A DNA stretch of 64,000 nt from Rhizobium jaguaris (GCF_003627755.1 NZ_CP032694.1:549501-613500); one strand, 5' to 3'. Shown: positions 15,362 through 24,540, numbered from the stretch's first letter. Notes: a model not told the origin generated them from the letters alone. Numbers and translations: made by a program.

Positions 15362-16636
15362 CTACCCCCGGTTCTGTTTCAGGTTCTTGTCCATGTCGCG
15401 CACTGCTTCGAAGAGCACTGCGGCGCCCATGGCGATGTCGTCATTCTCGGCCCATTCCTCGGCGCAATGGCTGCGGCCTTCTTTGCAGGGTACAAAGATC
15501 ATGGCGGCAGGCGCGACTTTGGCGATCCAGGCCGTGTCGTGGCCGGCGCCGGAGGCCATGCGGCGATGCTTTGCGCCGACTGTATCGCAGGCGCGTTCAA
15601 GCGTCTCGAGCAGGATCGGAGCGCCCGGCGTCGGAAAATTGTCGGAGACGCGCACGGGCGACTTGATGGTCACTCCGTAAGCTTCGGCTATCTGTTGCAC
15701 TGCACCGTCGATCCAGGCCAGGAACTCTTCCATGTCGTTGCGGATTTCGGCGCGGCCGTCGATCAGCAGCACGACTTTGGACGGTACGACATTGGCGGCA
15801 TTCGGCTCGATGCGGAATTCGCCCACGGTGGCGGCGAAATGGCCCGGCGTCTTTGCCTGCTCGGCCGCTCGGCTCCGGATGTCGAGCACGAGCTGCGAGG
15901 CGGCCACCAGCGCATCCGCACGCCGATCCATCGGCGTCGTGCCAGCATGGTCGGCGCGGCCTTCGACGGTGATTTCGATGCGGGTGATGCCGGCGATCGC
16001 GGTGACGATGCCAATATCCTTATGCTCCGCTTCGAGCACTGGACCCTGCTCGATGTGCAGCTCCAGGAATCCTGCGAGATCCGGGCGCTTCTGGGCAAGC
16101 AGCACCGAAGGGTCGCCGCCGACCTCGGTAATGCCTTGGAAAAGCGTGCGGTCACCACTGGTGCGGCTGAGCCACGCCTCGGGTATCTGCCCCGTCATGC
16201 CGCGGCTGCCGATGCAGGATACGCCGAAGATACTGACTTCCTCGGCCAGGAAATCGACGATCTCCAGATCATGATCGAGTTCGATGCCGCGATCCTTCAA
16301 GGAACGCGCGACTTCGAGCGCCGCAATTGTGCCGGCGATGCCGTCGAACCGGCCGCCATCGGGAACGGTGTCGGAATGCGAGCCGACAAGGATCGTGCCG
16401 AGGTCGGGCTTGGCGCCTGCGCGCCGGCCGATCAGGTTGCCACCGGCATCGATGCGGGTTTCCAACCCGGCCGCCTTCATGCGCGCCTCGATGTAAGCGC
16501 GGCCTTCCAGAAACAGGGGCGAGAAAGCGCGTCGCGTCCAGGGGTGATCAGGCTCGGTGATCCCGGCAAGCGCGTCGATATCTTCGGCGATACGATCGGC
16601 GTTGACGGGCAGATTATGGCGTTTTGATTGGTTCAT
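15362..16636 (-). CDS. M20-family N-carbamoyl-L-amino acid hydrolase (hydantoinase/carbamoylase family)
   Basis: 424 residues. GSHSDTVPDGGRFDGIAG (about 85-102) gives metal ligands His87 and Asp98; the FLAEEVSIFGVSCIGSRG segment has the Glu-Glu base/ligand pair; FLELHIEQGP and a C-terminal GAGHDTAWIA supply further His ligands. The lid domain (about 210-330) has the GRADHAGTTPMDRRADAL signature. Family members hydrolyse N-carbamoyl amino acids, allantoate or ureidoglycine. Its start overlaps the hydantoinase stop by one base (TAATG). Next to a hydantoinase and urocanase homologue the likely substrate is N-carbamoyl-glutamate, giving glutamate, CO2 and ammonia. Allantoate amidohydrolase is the main alternative, but no allantoin genes are nearby. 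Confidence 0.9.
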   Translation of the reverse strand: MNQSKRHNLPVNADRIAEDIDALAGITEPDHPWTRRAFSPLFLEGRAYIEARMKAAGLETRIDAGGNLIGRRAGAKPDLGTILVGSHSDTVPDGGRFDGIAGTIAALEVARSLKDRGIELDHDLEIVDFLAEEVSIFGVSCIGSRGMTGQIPEAWLSRTSGDRTLFQGITEVGGDPSVLLAQKRPDLAGFLELHIEQGPVLEAEHKDIGIVTAIAGITRIEITVEGRADHAGTTPMDRRADALVAASQLVLDIRSRAAEQAKTPGHFAATVGEFRIEPNAANVVPSKVVLLIDGRAEIRNDMEEFLAWIDGAVQQIAEAYGVTIKSPVRVSDNFPTPGAPILLETLERACDTVGAKHRRMASGAGHDTAWIAKVAPAAMIFVPCKEGRSHCAEEWAENDDIAMGAAVLFEAVRDMDKNLKQNRG

Positions 16637-18018
16637 TATAGGGCCTCTCCGGCAATGATCTGGCGAGGAAGCGGGCGGACGAATCTACCGTTGCCCGCCT
16701 CGGCCAGCACTTTGTTTCCGTCGGCAATCTGCTTGCCTCTCAGATAGGCGGCGGATACCGTCCAGGGCAGGCGGATGCCGTTATAAGGGCTCCAGCCGAC
16801 GACGTTGTTGCCGCTCGAAGCGGCGTCATAGACGGTTTCGCGTGGCTCCAGCACGACGATGTCGGCGTCCTTGCCCGGCGTCAGCGCACCCTTGATATGG
16901 TCGAGGCGGAAATGCTTGGCAGGATTCTCCGCCATGAGCTTCGCCGCCCAGGTGAGCGGCACGCCTCGTTCCAATGCGCCCTTGACGAAGAGCGGCACCA
17001 TGACTTCCAGCCCCGGCACGCCCGACGCATTCGCCAGCATGTCCGGATTGGTCTTGCGGTTTTCAGACCAACTGACATGATCGGTCGAAACCAGCCAGAC
17101 ATTGCCTTCCGCCACCTTGCGCCACAGCGTCTCCACTTCGGCGCGCGGGCGGATCGGCGGATTGATCTTCGCCTTGCCGCCAAGGCGCTTCACGTCGTTT
17201 TCCTCGTCCAGCGTCAGATAGTGGATGCAGCACTCCACCGTCGCCTCGAAGCCGTCGCGACGGTAGGCGCGGGCAATATCGTAGCCGCGGCCGAGCGAGC
17301 AATGCACCACATGCGCCGGACAGCCGGTATCCGCGCCGGTCTCGAAGATCGTGTGCATGGCAAGCAGCTCGGTGATCGGCGGCCGCGACAGGCCGTGCGC
17401 GCGGTAATCGGTGATGCCGCTGGCCTTGACCTCATCCATATAGGTCCGAACCGCTTCGTCATCCTCATTGTGGACGCCGGCCGTCAGTCCCGTCGGTGCG
17501 ATCGCGGCGAAGCAGGCGTCCAGCAGGGCGGGCGGGATGCGCGGGAAGCGCTTCGGGTCCGTGCCGAAAGTCGAGAATTTGAAGGCGGCGACGCCGGCCT
17601 CCACCATTTCGCGGATACGCGCGGGACCTTCCTCCGGGTCGACCGTGCCATAAAGCGCGAAGTCGACGCGCGCCTGTGGCGAGGCATGGTCGATCTTCTT
17701 CTTCACGGCTGCCGCCGAACAGACGAGATTGCCCTCGTCATAGGGCATGTCGACGATGGTGGTGACGCCGCCCGCCGCTGCCGAGCGCGTCGACCAGATG
17801 AAGTCCTCCTGATCCCTCTGGGAGAGGGAATGCACCTGTGCGTCGATCGCGCCGGGCAGGATCAGTGCTTTTCCGAGGAGATGCCGTTCGCGCGCTGCGG
17901 GTGGGGTGCCGACACCGATCTGGACGATCTTGCCGTCACGCACGGCGACATAACCCTCCTCCACGATACGTTCGGGCAGAACCACAGTGCCCTGCAGAAC
18001 GAGATCGAAGTCAGCCAT
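16636..18018 (-). CDS. Cyclic amidohydrolase (hydantoinase/dihydropyrimidinase/allantoinase family), probable hydantoin-5-propionate hydrolase
   Basis: 460 residues from ATG 18018, which has GGAGA six bases upstream; the frame is open 39 codons further but that part reads into the lyase gene. The metal-dependent TIM-barrel fold is clear: carboxylatable Lys147 in AAFKFS, His in GVHNEDDE, His in HVVHCSLG and Asp in STDHVSW. The first metal motif, normally DxHxH, reads Asp59-Ala-Gln61-Val-His63, so one histidine ligand is replaced by Gln. The composite beta-sandwich ends (DLVLQG, VVLEPRETV) are intact. It overlaps the carbamoylase start by one base and follows the lyase by 25 bp. Inferred reaction: opening of hydantoin-propionate to N-carbamoyl-glutamate. 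Confidence 0.88.
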   Translation of the reverse strand: MADFDLVLQGTVVLPERIVEEGYVAVRDGKIVQIGVGTPPAARERHLLGKALILPGAIDAQVHSLSQRDQEDFIWSTRSAAAGGVTTIVDMPYDEGNLVCSAAAVKKKIDHASPQARVDFALYGTVDPEEGPARIREMVEAGVAAFKFSTFGTDPKRFPRIPPALLDACFAAIAPTGLTAGVHNEDDEAVRTYMDEVKASGITDYRAHGLSRPPITELLAMHTIFETGADTGCPAHVVHCSLGRGYDIARAYRRDGFEATVECCIHYLTLDEENDVKRLGGKAKINPPIRPRAEVETLWRKVAEGNVWLVSTDHVSWSENRKTNPDMLANASGVPGLEVMVPLFVKGALERGVPLTWAAKLMAENPAKHFRLDHIKGALTPGKDADIVVLEPRETVYDAASSGNNVVGWSPYNGIRLPWTVSAAYLRGKQIADGNKVLAEAGNGRFVRPLPRQIIAGEAL

Positions 18019-18043
18019 ATCCAGTCTCCGTTCACCCGTTTGT

Positions 18044-19627
18044 TCAGATCGCGACAGCGTCGCGATAAAGCCGCTCTTCGACCCGCTCCAGCGAGCCGAG
18101 GGCGAAGAAATCATCGTAGGCGAGGATCGGCGCATGGGCGATCATCTCGGACACGAAAGCCTCGGAGCCCAGTTCCTCTTCGATGGCCTCGACCTCAGCC
18201 GAAAGCGGCCGGTCGACCACATAGAAGTCTGCATGTTTGCGCACGACGTCGTAGAGCATGCGAGCCACGCCTTCCGGCTTGTCGCCGAGAATGTCGATCG
18301 CCTGCGCCGAGAGTAGAGCTTCCAGCGCTGCAAGGCGTTTCAGAGCACGCATCTGCCGCTCGAAACGTTCGATGACCAGCGGCAGGAAAGCAGCTTCGTC
18401 CTCCAGGCCGGCGGCCACCACCAGCGACTGCGCCGATACCGGATTGGACATGGACAGCACCCGCGAGAAGATTTCGCCGGCAAGCTTGATGATCGGGCCG
18501 AAGCCGGTGGCGATTTTGCCTTCGGGCACCAGATTGACCGGCAGGCCGCGCCGCTGGCCATTGCCGAGCAGGACGCAGCGATTGAAGGCATTGCGCGCTG
18601 CATGGGCCATGCAGATGACCGCAGCCTCGAGCAGGATCGTCACATCGAGCGGCAGAGAGCCACCTGACGTCATGACGCGACCGTCGACGATGACGGGATT
18701 GTCGTCTGAGCGACCGGTCGCCGCCAGGATCTTGTGGCCGGCGGCCAGGAGATTCTCGATCACCGCGCCGAAGACCTGGCCGATCATGCGTAGGCTCAGG
18801 GGGTCCTGCACATGCGTCGCGACGGGCCATTGCCATTCTTCCGAGGCCTTGCAGAGCCAAGCGCCAATCAGGGCTTCACGCGCCGTGCCAACGTGGCGCA
18901 CAGCATGCCAGGGATCACGCGAGGAACCGAGGGCGCCAGCCGCCATCATGCCGGTCGCGAGCAGCACCCGGATAGAAGAGGCGGCATTGCGGGTCGTCTC
19001 GGCTGCCGCCGCGAAACTGACGGCATTGACGCTGAGCGAGGCCAGGCTGTCGCGCGGCAGCATCCTCACCGGACTGATGCCGGCCGCTGCAAACGCATCG
19101 GCCGCCTGCATGCGCCGGCCGTGATAGACGGCCTCGCCGACCCCAGTCAGCACTGCACCGATCTGGCCCATGAGGCCGATATCGGCGCAGCCGATCGAAC
19201 CGGTGCGGCGGACGACGGGAATGACATCCGTATGCAGCAGCTGAAGATAGGCGTCGATCAGCTCCGGCGAGCAGCCGACCTGGCCGGTCAGCGCCGTATT
19301 GACGCGGATCGCCATGGCGTTGCGTACGATGGACATGGAAAAAGGCGCGCCGGTGCCGAAATGGTGTGCACGCACCAGACCGAGATTGAAGGTGTCGAGG
19401 TCTTCTGGCGACCATTCCACATCCTTCATAGCTCCGACGCCGGTGGTCGAGCCATAGACGGGCATGCCGGACTGGATCGTGCTTTCAAGAACCTCGCGCG
19501 CCGTGCGCACACGCGCCAGGCCAGTTTCCGATGCCGTGGGCATCACGACACCAGCGCCGATCCGCACCAGATCGCTGAAGCCCAAGGGCTGTCCGGTGAG
19601 TTCGATGCTGGCTTTCTGACGCTCCAT
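18044..19627 (-). CDS. Aromatic amino acid lyase-fold protein lacking the MIO triad, probable ergothionase-type lyase
   Basis: 527 residues, the size of histidine ammonia-lyase. Family landmarks: VYGSTTGVG (Tyr58, like HAL Tyr53), HVQDPLSLR (273-280) and TGRSDDNPVI. The cofactor-forming site differs: HAL has GSVGASGDLAPL, this protein has GSIGCADIGLMG (143-154), with no Ala-Ser-Gly, so 4-methylideneimidazole-5-one cannot form. The Tyr of HAL's QDPYSLR is Leu277. A lyase without MIO fits ergothionase, which eliminates trimethylamine from ergothioneine without needing that electrophile. AAGGAGAA sits eight bases before the ATG. First gene of the operon; a 16-bp palindrome lies upstream. Histidine itself is an unlikely substrate. 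Confidence 0.85.
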   Translation of the reverse strand: MERQKASIELTGQPLGFSDLVRIGAGVVMPTASETGLARVRTAREVLESTIQSGMPVYGSTTGVGAMKDVEWSPEDLDTFNLGLVRAHHFGTGAPFSMSIVRNAMAIRVNTALTGQVGCSPELIDAYLQLLHTDVIPVVRRTGSIGCADIGLMGQIGAVLTGVGEAVYHGRRMQAADAFAAAGISPVRMLPRDSLASLSVNAVSFAAAAETTRNAASSIRVLLATGMMAAGALGSSRDPWHAVRHVGTAREALIGAWLCKASEEWQWPVATHVQDPLSLRMIGQVFGAVIENLLAAGHKILAATGRSDDNPVIVDGRVMTSGGSLPLDVTILLEAAVICMAHAARNAFNRCVLLGNGQRRGLPVNLVPEGKIATGFGPIIKLAGEIFSRVLSMSNPVSAQSLVVAAGLEDEAAFLPLVIERFERQMRALKRLAALEALLSAQAIDILGDKPEGVARMLYDVVRKHADFYVVDRPLSAEVEAIEEELGSEAFVSEMIAHAPILAYDDFFALGSLERVEERLYRDAVAI

Positions 19628-19671
19628 ATTGCTGTTCTCCTTTCCTGCAAGGCTATGCGAGCATCATTGAT

Positions 19672-19687
19672 TTTGGGATATCCCAAA
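19672..19687. promoter_or_regulatory. Perfect 16-bp palindrome upstream of the catabolic operon
   Basis: TTTGGGATATCCCAAA, fully symmetric, centred about 52 bp upstream of the lyase start codon. GntR (FCD or HutC) and LacI-type repressors bind sites of this shape. No such regulator is encoded in the window, so it would act from elsewhere. Confidence 0.6.
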
Positions 19688-19803
19688 TGACGAACACCTG
19701 CCGCGCCGCATATGCAAAACCTGCCGCAGCGCCTTCAATGACGCACTACAACCGATAGGGGGAGATATACATTTCCATTAAACGGCATAGCCGTAGAAAT
19801 AGG

Positions 19804-21378
19804 TCAGCTCAAATGCCATGCAATATAAAGCAGCGTGAGCGCGATGATCCAGAGCGCCAGGCGTCCCGAACGGCTGTGCTTGGCTTCCGCCTTGCCGATC
19901 GCTTCTGCCGTCTGCGGGTCGAAGCGCAGGCCGGTTTCGCTCATGGCGAGGAGTTCGTGATGGAACTTCTCGGTCTTGGCAGCGATTTCGGGGGCAGCTT
20001 CGGCGAGTTTCACGGCCGCTTTCAAACCGTCCCGCAGGTCGGTTACAATGCGCTTAGGCCCGAGATTGGTGCGTATCCAGTCACCGACGACGGGTTCCGA
20101 AGCTTTCCACATATTGAAGCGCGGATTGAGCATGCGCGACACGCCCTCGACCACCACCATGGTCTTCTGCAGCATGACCAGTTCCGGCCGCGTCTCCATA
20201 TCGAAAAGTTCGGTCACTTCGAAGAGCAGCGTCAGCAGCTTGCCCATGGAGATCGTTTCGGCCGGCTGGCCGTGAATTGGCTCGCCGATGGCGCGGATCG
20301 CCTGCGCGAAACTCTCGGTATTGTGATGCGCCGGTACGTAGCCCGCTTCGAAATGCACCTCGGCAACCCTGACATAGTCGCGGGTGATGAAGCCGAAGAG
20401 AATTTCGGCAAGGAAGCGCCGTTCCTTTTTGCCGAGCCGTCCGACGATGCCCATGTCGACGGCGACGATCTGCCCTTCGGCGTCGACGAAGAGATTGCCG
20501 GGATGCATGTCGGCATGGAAGAATCCGTCGCGCAGCGTATGCCGCAGGAAGGATTGGATCAGCGTGTCAGCGAGCACGTTGATGTCGTGGCCCGCCGCTT
20601 TCAGCCCCTCGACATCGGACATCTTGACGCCGTCGATCCATTCCATGGTGATGACGTCGCGGCCGGTGCGCTCCCAATCGACTTTGGGGACGCGGAAGCC
20701 GGGATCCTTCTCGGTGTTTTCGGCGATCTCGGAAAGTGCTGCCGCCTCCAGTCGCAGATCCATCTCGACCTTGGTCGTCTGCTCCAGGGTCCGCGTCACT
20801 TCGACGGGCCTCAAGCGGCGGCTTGACGGCATGAAGCGTTCCTGCAGACCGGCGACAAGATACATCGCCGTGATATCGTTGACGAAACGCTGGCGAACGC
20901 CGGGCCGGATTACCTTGACGGCAACGCGCTTGCGGCCTTCCGGGGTTGTTATTTCGGCAGGATGCACCTGCGCAATCGAAGCGGCGGCGATAGGTTCGTC
21001 AAAACTTACATAGAGGTCGTCGAGCGGGCGACCGAGCGAACCCTCGATCGCAGCCTTTGCCGCCGCGTGCGGAAAGAAAGCCATGCGGTCCTGCAGCTGC
21101 GACAGATCGTTGGCCATGTCGACGCCGACGACATCCGGTCGCGTCGCCAGGAACTGGCCGATCTTCACATAGGAAGGTCCGAGGCGCTCGACGGCCTTGG
21201 CCAGACGATCGCTGCGCGCCTGGGTCTTGGCGCGTTTGCGGGCAAAAATGCTGACAAAGGACTTGGCAAGGCTGACGGAGGGCGGCAATCCTTCGGACGG
21301 AAGCGCGATCACCACGCCTTCGCGCACCAGCACCCAGCCGACCCTGATAAGGCCGAAATATGCGTTGAAAGCACTCAT
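19804..21378 (-). CDS. ubiB: UbiB/ABC1/AarF atypical kinase for ubiquinone biosynthesis
   Basis: 524 residues. The KxGQ motif occurs in SYVKIGQFLATRPDVV (about 70-84); AAASIAQVHPA is the A-rich nucleotide loop with Gln-Val-His; KVIRPGVR carries the phosphate-binding Lys; FFHADMHPGNLFVD (about 285) is the HxDxxxxN catalytic loop and VDMG replaces DFG. One or two C-terminal membrane helices (LALWIIALTLLYIAWHL) anchor it. UbiB is an ATPase that helps extract ubiquinone intermediates for the Ubi complex at the inner membrane. It follows ubiE by 62 bp on the same strand. A weak hairpin (ACGGC-TAT-GCCGT) follows the stop. Confidence 0.96.
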   Translation of the reverse strand: MSAFNAYFGLIRVGWVLVREGVVIALPSEGLPPSVSLAKSFVSIFARKRAKTQARSDRLAKAVERLGPSYVKIGQFLATRPDVVGVDMANDLSQLQDRMAFFPHAAAKAAIEGSLGRPLDDLYVSFDEPIAAASIAQVHPAEITTPEGRKRVAVKVIRPGVRQRFVNDITAMYLVAGLQERFMPSSRRLRPVEVTRTLEQTTKVEMDLRLEAAALSEIAENTEKDPGFRVPKVDWERTGRDVITMEWIDGVKMSDVEGLKAAGHDINVLADTLIQSFLRHTLRDGFFHADMHPGNLFVDAEGQIVAVDMGIVGRLGKKERRFLAEILFGFITRDYVRVAEVHFEAGYVPAHHNTESFAQAIRAIGEPIHGQPAETISMGKLLTLLFEVTELFDMETRPELVMLQKTMVVVEGVSRMLNPRFNMWKASEPVVGDWIRTNLGPKRIVTDLRDGLKAAVKLAEAAPEIAAKTEKFHHELLAMSETGLRFDPQTAEAIGKAEAKHSRSGRLALWIIALTLLYIAWHLS

Positions 21379-21440
21379 CGGGTCTCAAGGTCTCGCTTGA
21401 TGCCAGCCGAAAACCGCCTCACATTTTTCGGTATCATGCG

Positions 21441-22217
21441 TCAGAGCTTCCAGCCGGAGTGCAGAGCGGCGATACCGCCGGTATAATTGGTAAAGCTCAC
21501 ACGCGAAAAGCCGGCTTCGCGGATCATAGTCGCGAAATCCTGCTGGTTCGGAAATTTGCGGATCGATTCCACCAGGTACTGATAGGGTTCGGCATCGCCG
21601 GTGATCGCCTTGCCGAACTGTGGAATGGCGTTGAAGGACCAGGCATCATAGACACGGTCGAGCAGCGGCAGGTCGACTTCGGAAAATTCCAGCACCAGCA
21701 GCCGGCCACCGCGCTTCAGCACACGATAGGCTTCCTTCAGTGCCACATCGATATGCGGCACGTTGCGGATGCCAAAGGCAATCGTATAGGCGTCGAAGGA
21801 ATTGGGCTCGAAGGGCAGTTCCTCGGCATTGGCCTCGACGAAGGTGAGATTGTCGGTGAGCTTCTTCTTCGCCGCGCGCTCGGCGCCGACGGTAAGCATC
21901 GAGCCGTTGATGTCAAGCACGGTCGCATGCGCCAGCCGGTTCGAGGCTTCGACGATGCGGAAGGCGATGTCGCCCGTACCGCCGGCGACGTCGAGAACTT
22001 TGTAGGCAGGGTCCTTGCGCGGATTGAGCGCAGCGATCATCGCATCCTTCCAGGCCCGGTGCAGGCCCATGGACATGACGTCGTTCATGATGTCGTAGCG
22101 CTTGGCGACCTTGTGGAACACCTCGTTGACAAGGCCCTGCTTCTCGCCATCGGCCACTTCGCGGAAGCCATAGGATGTTTCCATGCCGCCTTGGGCGGAG
22201 GTGCGGCTTTCTACCAT
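21441..22217 (-). CDS. ubiE: Demethylmenaquinone/2-polyprenyl-6-methoxy-1,4-benzoquinol C-methyltransferase
   Basis: 258 residues from ATG 22217 (19 upstream codons are open but lack family similarity). [26 protein letters not shown] is UbiE signature 1, [15 protein letters not shown] the SAM loop, and [34 protein letters not shown] signature 2. It performs the C-methylation step of ubiquinone synthesis in the cytoplasm/inner face. It probably forms an operon with ubiB and is divergent from mutM, the usual rhizobial arrangement as I recall it. Confidence 0.97.
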   Translation of the reverse strand: MVESRTSAQGGMETSYGFREVADGEKQGLVNEVFHKVAKRYDIMNDVMSMGLHRAWKDAMIAALNPRKDPAYKVLDVAGGTGDIAFRIVEASNRLAHATVLDINGSMLTVGAERAAKKKLTDNLTFVEANAEELPFEPNSFDAYTIAFGIRNVPHIDVALKEAYRVLKRGGRLLVLEFSEVDLPLLDRVYDAWSFNAIPQFGKAITGDAEPYQYLVESIRKFPNQQDFATMIREAGFSRVSFTNYTGGIAALHSGWKL

Positions 22218-22359
22218 CAGCTCAACTCCATTACATAAATCAGCGGCGGACCATAGCGAAACAGCGCTTGCCACGCTATCTCATGAGCCAGGTCACCAGC
22301 CGCAACGCCTTGGGCTATAGCTCAGATCATAAGCGGTTGAAACATAAAGATGGATAGCA

Positions 22360-23250
22360 ATGCCGGAATTACCAGAGGTCGAAACCGTCAGGCGCGGGCT
22401 TGCGCCCTCGATGGAAGGCGCGCTGCTTGCCGAACTCGAGTTGCGCCGCAACGACTTGCGCTTTCCCTTTCCGCTTGGGTTTTCGCGTCTGGTTTCCGGC
22501 CGCGGCATCACGTCGCTGTCGCGACGCGCGAAATATCTTCTGATCGATCTCGATGATGGCATGACGATCATATCGCATCTCGGCATGTCCGGCTCGTTCC
22601 GCATCGAGAATGAAACGGCTGCCGATACGCCGGGTGAATTCCATTATCCACGCTCCAAAGACGAGAAGCATGATCATGTCGTCTTCCATTTGAAGGGCGC
22701 CAACGGCGATGCGCGCGTCATCTACAATGATCCGCGCCGCTTCGGTTTCATGGACATCGCCCGGCGTGCCGATCTCGCCAGCCATCCGTCCTTCCGCGAT
22801 CTTGGTCCCGAGCCGACCGGCAATGAACTGAGCGCCGACTATCTCGCCGAACGCTTCTCGGGCAAGGCACAGCCGCTGAAGAGCGCGCTGCTCGACCAGA
22901 AGAATATTGCCGGCCTCGGCAATATTTATGTGTGCGAGGCACTGTGGCGTTCGCATCTGTCGCCGCTGCGCGCCGCCGGCACATTGGTGACCGAAGCCGG
23001 CAAGCCGAAAGAGGAATTGCTGCTGCTGGTCGTCGCGATCCGTGAGGTCATCGCCGATGCAATCGCCGCCGGTGGTTCGTCATTGCGTGACCATATCCAG
23101 ACGGATGGTTCGCTCGGCTATTTCCAGCATTCATTTTCCGTCTACGATCGCGAGGCTGAGCCTTGCAGGACGCCCGGCTGCGGCGGTACGGTCGCCCGCA
23201 TCGTCCAGGCGGGGCGCTCTTCTTTCTATTGCGCCTCCTGCCAGAGCTAA
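22360..23250 (+). CDS. mutM: Formamidopyrimidine-DNA glycosylase
   Basis: 296 residues starting [14 protein letters not shown]: Pro2 (after Met removal) is the nucleophile and Glu3 the acid. The central helix-two-turn-helix has [19 protein letters not shown], and the C-terminal zinc finger is C-x4-C-x16-C-x2-C (CRTPGCGG ... YCASC). It removes 8-oxoguanine and formamidopyrimidines and nicks the DNA. It is divergent from ubiE and 17 bp upstream of the enoyl-CoA hydratase gene, likely co-transcribed with it. Confidence 0.97.
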   Translation: MPELPEVETVRRGLAPSMEGALLAELELRRNDLRFPFPLGFSRLVSGRGITSLSRRAKYLLIDLDDGMTIISHLGMSGSFRIENETAADTPGEFHYPRSKDEKHDHVVFHLKGANGDARVIYNDPRRFGFMDIARRADLASHPSFRDLGPEPTGNELSADYLAERFSGKAQPLKSALLDQKNIAGLGNIYVCEALWRSHLSPLRAAGTLVTEAGKPKEELLLLVVAIREVIADAIAAGGSSLRDHIQTDGSLGYFQHSFSVYDREAEPCRTPGCGGTVARIVQAGRSSFYCASCQS

Positions 23251-23267
23251 TGTGAAGGGAGAGACAC

Positions 23268-24041
23268 ATGGCCTATGAAACCTTGATCGTCGAAACGCAT
23301 GAAGCCGTCGGTCTCATCAGGCTCAACCGGCCTCAGGCGCTGAATGCGCTGAATTCGACGGTACTCGCCGAATTGAAACAGGCCTACGGCTCTTTTCATG
23401 TCGACGAGACGATCGGCGCGATCGTGCTGACGGGCTCGGAAAAGGCCTTTGCCGCCGGCGCCGACATCAAGGAGATGCAGCCACTCGATTTTGCGGATGT
23501 GTACAAAAGCGATTTCATCAGCGGCTGGGACGAGATCGCCAAGGCGCGCAAGCCCGTTATTGCTGCCGTCAGCGGCTTTGCGCTCGGTGGCGGCTGCGAG
23601 CTTGCCATGATGTGCGATTTCATCATTGCCGCCGATACCGCAAAGTTCGGCCAGCCCGAGATCACGCTCGGCATCATCCCTGGCATGGGCGGCTCGCAAC
23701 GCCTGACGCGCGCGGTCGGTAAAGCGAAGGCGATGGATTTGGTCTTGACGGGCCGGATGATGGATGCCGCCGAAGCGGAGCGTTGCGGCCTGGTATCGCG
23801 CATCGTGCCGGCCGACAAGCTGGTCGAAGAGGCATTGGCCGCTGCCGCCAAGATCGCCTCGCTGTCGCGCCCCTCGGTATTGATGGCCAAGGAGGCGGTC
23901 AACCGGGCGCTGGAGACGACCCTGGAAGAGGGCCTGCGCTTCGAGCGCCGGCTTTTCCATAGCCTGTTTGCCACCGAGGATCAGAAGGAAGGCATGGCCG
24001 CCTTCATCGAAAAGCGCAAACCCGTCTTCAAGAACAGGTGA
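23268..24041 (+). CDS. Enoyl-CoA hydratase (crotonase family)
   Basis: 257 residues. The oxyanion-hole segments [13 protein letters not shown] (about 60-72) and [16 protein letters not shown] (about 101-116), and catalytic Glu residues in [19 protein letters not shown], match short-chain enoyl-CoA hydratases such as FadB1/EchA8. It hydrates trans-2-enoyl-CoA to 3-hydroxyacyl-CoA in beta-oxidation. GGGAGA precedes the ATG. It sits between mutM and rpsT; no other beta-oxidation gene is near. Confidence 0.93.
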   Translation: MAYETLIVETHEAVGLIRLNRPQALNALNSTVLAELKQAYGSFHVDETIGAIVLTGSEKAFAAGADIKEMQPLDFADVYKSDFISGWDEIAKARKPVIAAVSGFALGGGCELAMMCDFIIAADTAKFGQPEITLGIIPGMGGSQRLTRAVGKAKAMDLVLTGRMMDAAEAERCGLVSRIVPADKLVEEALAAAAKIASLSRPSVLMAKEAVNRALETTLEEGLRFERRLFHSLFATEDQKEGMAAFIEKRKPVFKNR

Positions 24042-24232
24042 AACGAGATTCCGGAATTGCGCGGGTTCCGTGAGAATCCGCGTTGACGCCGCCGCTCATT
24101 CCGGCTATATGCCCGCCACAGTTTGGAAAGCCGATCTGGTTTTCCGCAATTGCTCCCGCATTGCTGGATGAAGAGGCCGCAGGGCCCGCGCTGCACTGAC
24201 GGAGTTATGTTCGAATTCTAAGAGAGGCATAC

Positions 24233-24508
24233 ATGGCCAATACCAGCTCGGCGAAAAAAGCGACCCGCAAGATCGCCCGCCGCACCGAAGTCAACAAGGC
24301 TCGTCGCTCGCGCGTTCGCACTTTCGTCCGCCAGGTCGAAGAAGCCATCGCATCGGGTGATGCGGATCGTGCGAAGGAAGCCTTCCTCGTAGCGCAGCCG
24401 GAACTGGCTCGCGCAGCCACCAAGGGCGTCCTGCATGCCAACACCGCTTCCCGCAAGGTCTCGCGTCTTGCCAAGCGTGTGAAGGCGCTTTCGGCTCCGA
24501 CCGCGTAA
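24233..24508 (+). CDS. rpsT: Small ribosomal subunit protein bS20
   Basis: 91 residues, highly basic and all-helical, starting [38 protein letters not shown], the standard S20 pattern; C-terminal [26 protein letters not shown] lies before the ATG. It binds 16S rRNA helices of the 30S body. A canonical terminator follows at 24541. It has its own 190-bp upstream spacer. Confidence 0.98.
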   Translation: MANTSSAKKATRKIARRTEVNKARRSRVRTFVRQVEEAIASGDADRAKEAFLVAQPELARAATKGVLHANTASRKVSRLAKRVKALSAPTA

Positions 24509-24515
24509 TTTTTCC

Positions 24516-24534
24516 TTAACGATTTAATCGTTAA
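24516..24534. repeat. Palindrome TTAACGATT-T-AATCGTTAA
   Basis: Nine-bp perfect arms around one central base, seven bases after the rpsT stop and before its terminator. It may be a protein site or part of the terminator's upstream AT-rich region. Confidence 0.45.
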
Positions 24535-24540
24535 ACTTGA

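Noticed and set aside
14411..16627. A 738-codon open frame on the plus strand across the DUF917 and carbamoylase genes
   Set aside because: It is antisense to two clear enzymes with full motifs; its protein is low-complexity His/Arg/Asp-rich, typical of a high-GC shadow frame.
12208..19627. Annotation as a histidine-utilization (hut) operon
   Set aside because: hutI and hutG are absent, the lyase lacks the MIO triad, and hydantoinase, carbamoylase and DUF917 genes have no role in the standard hut pathway.
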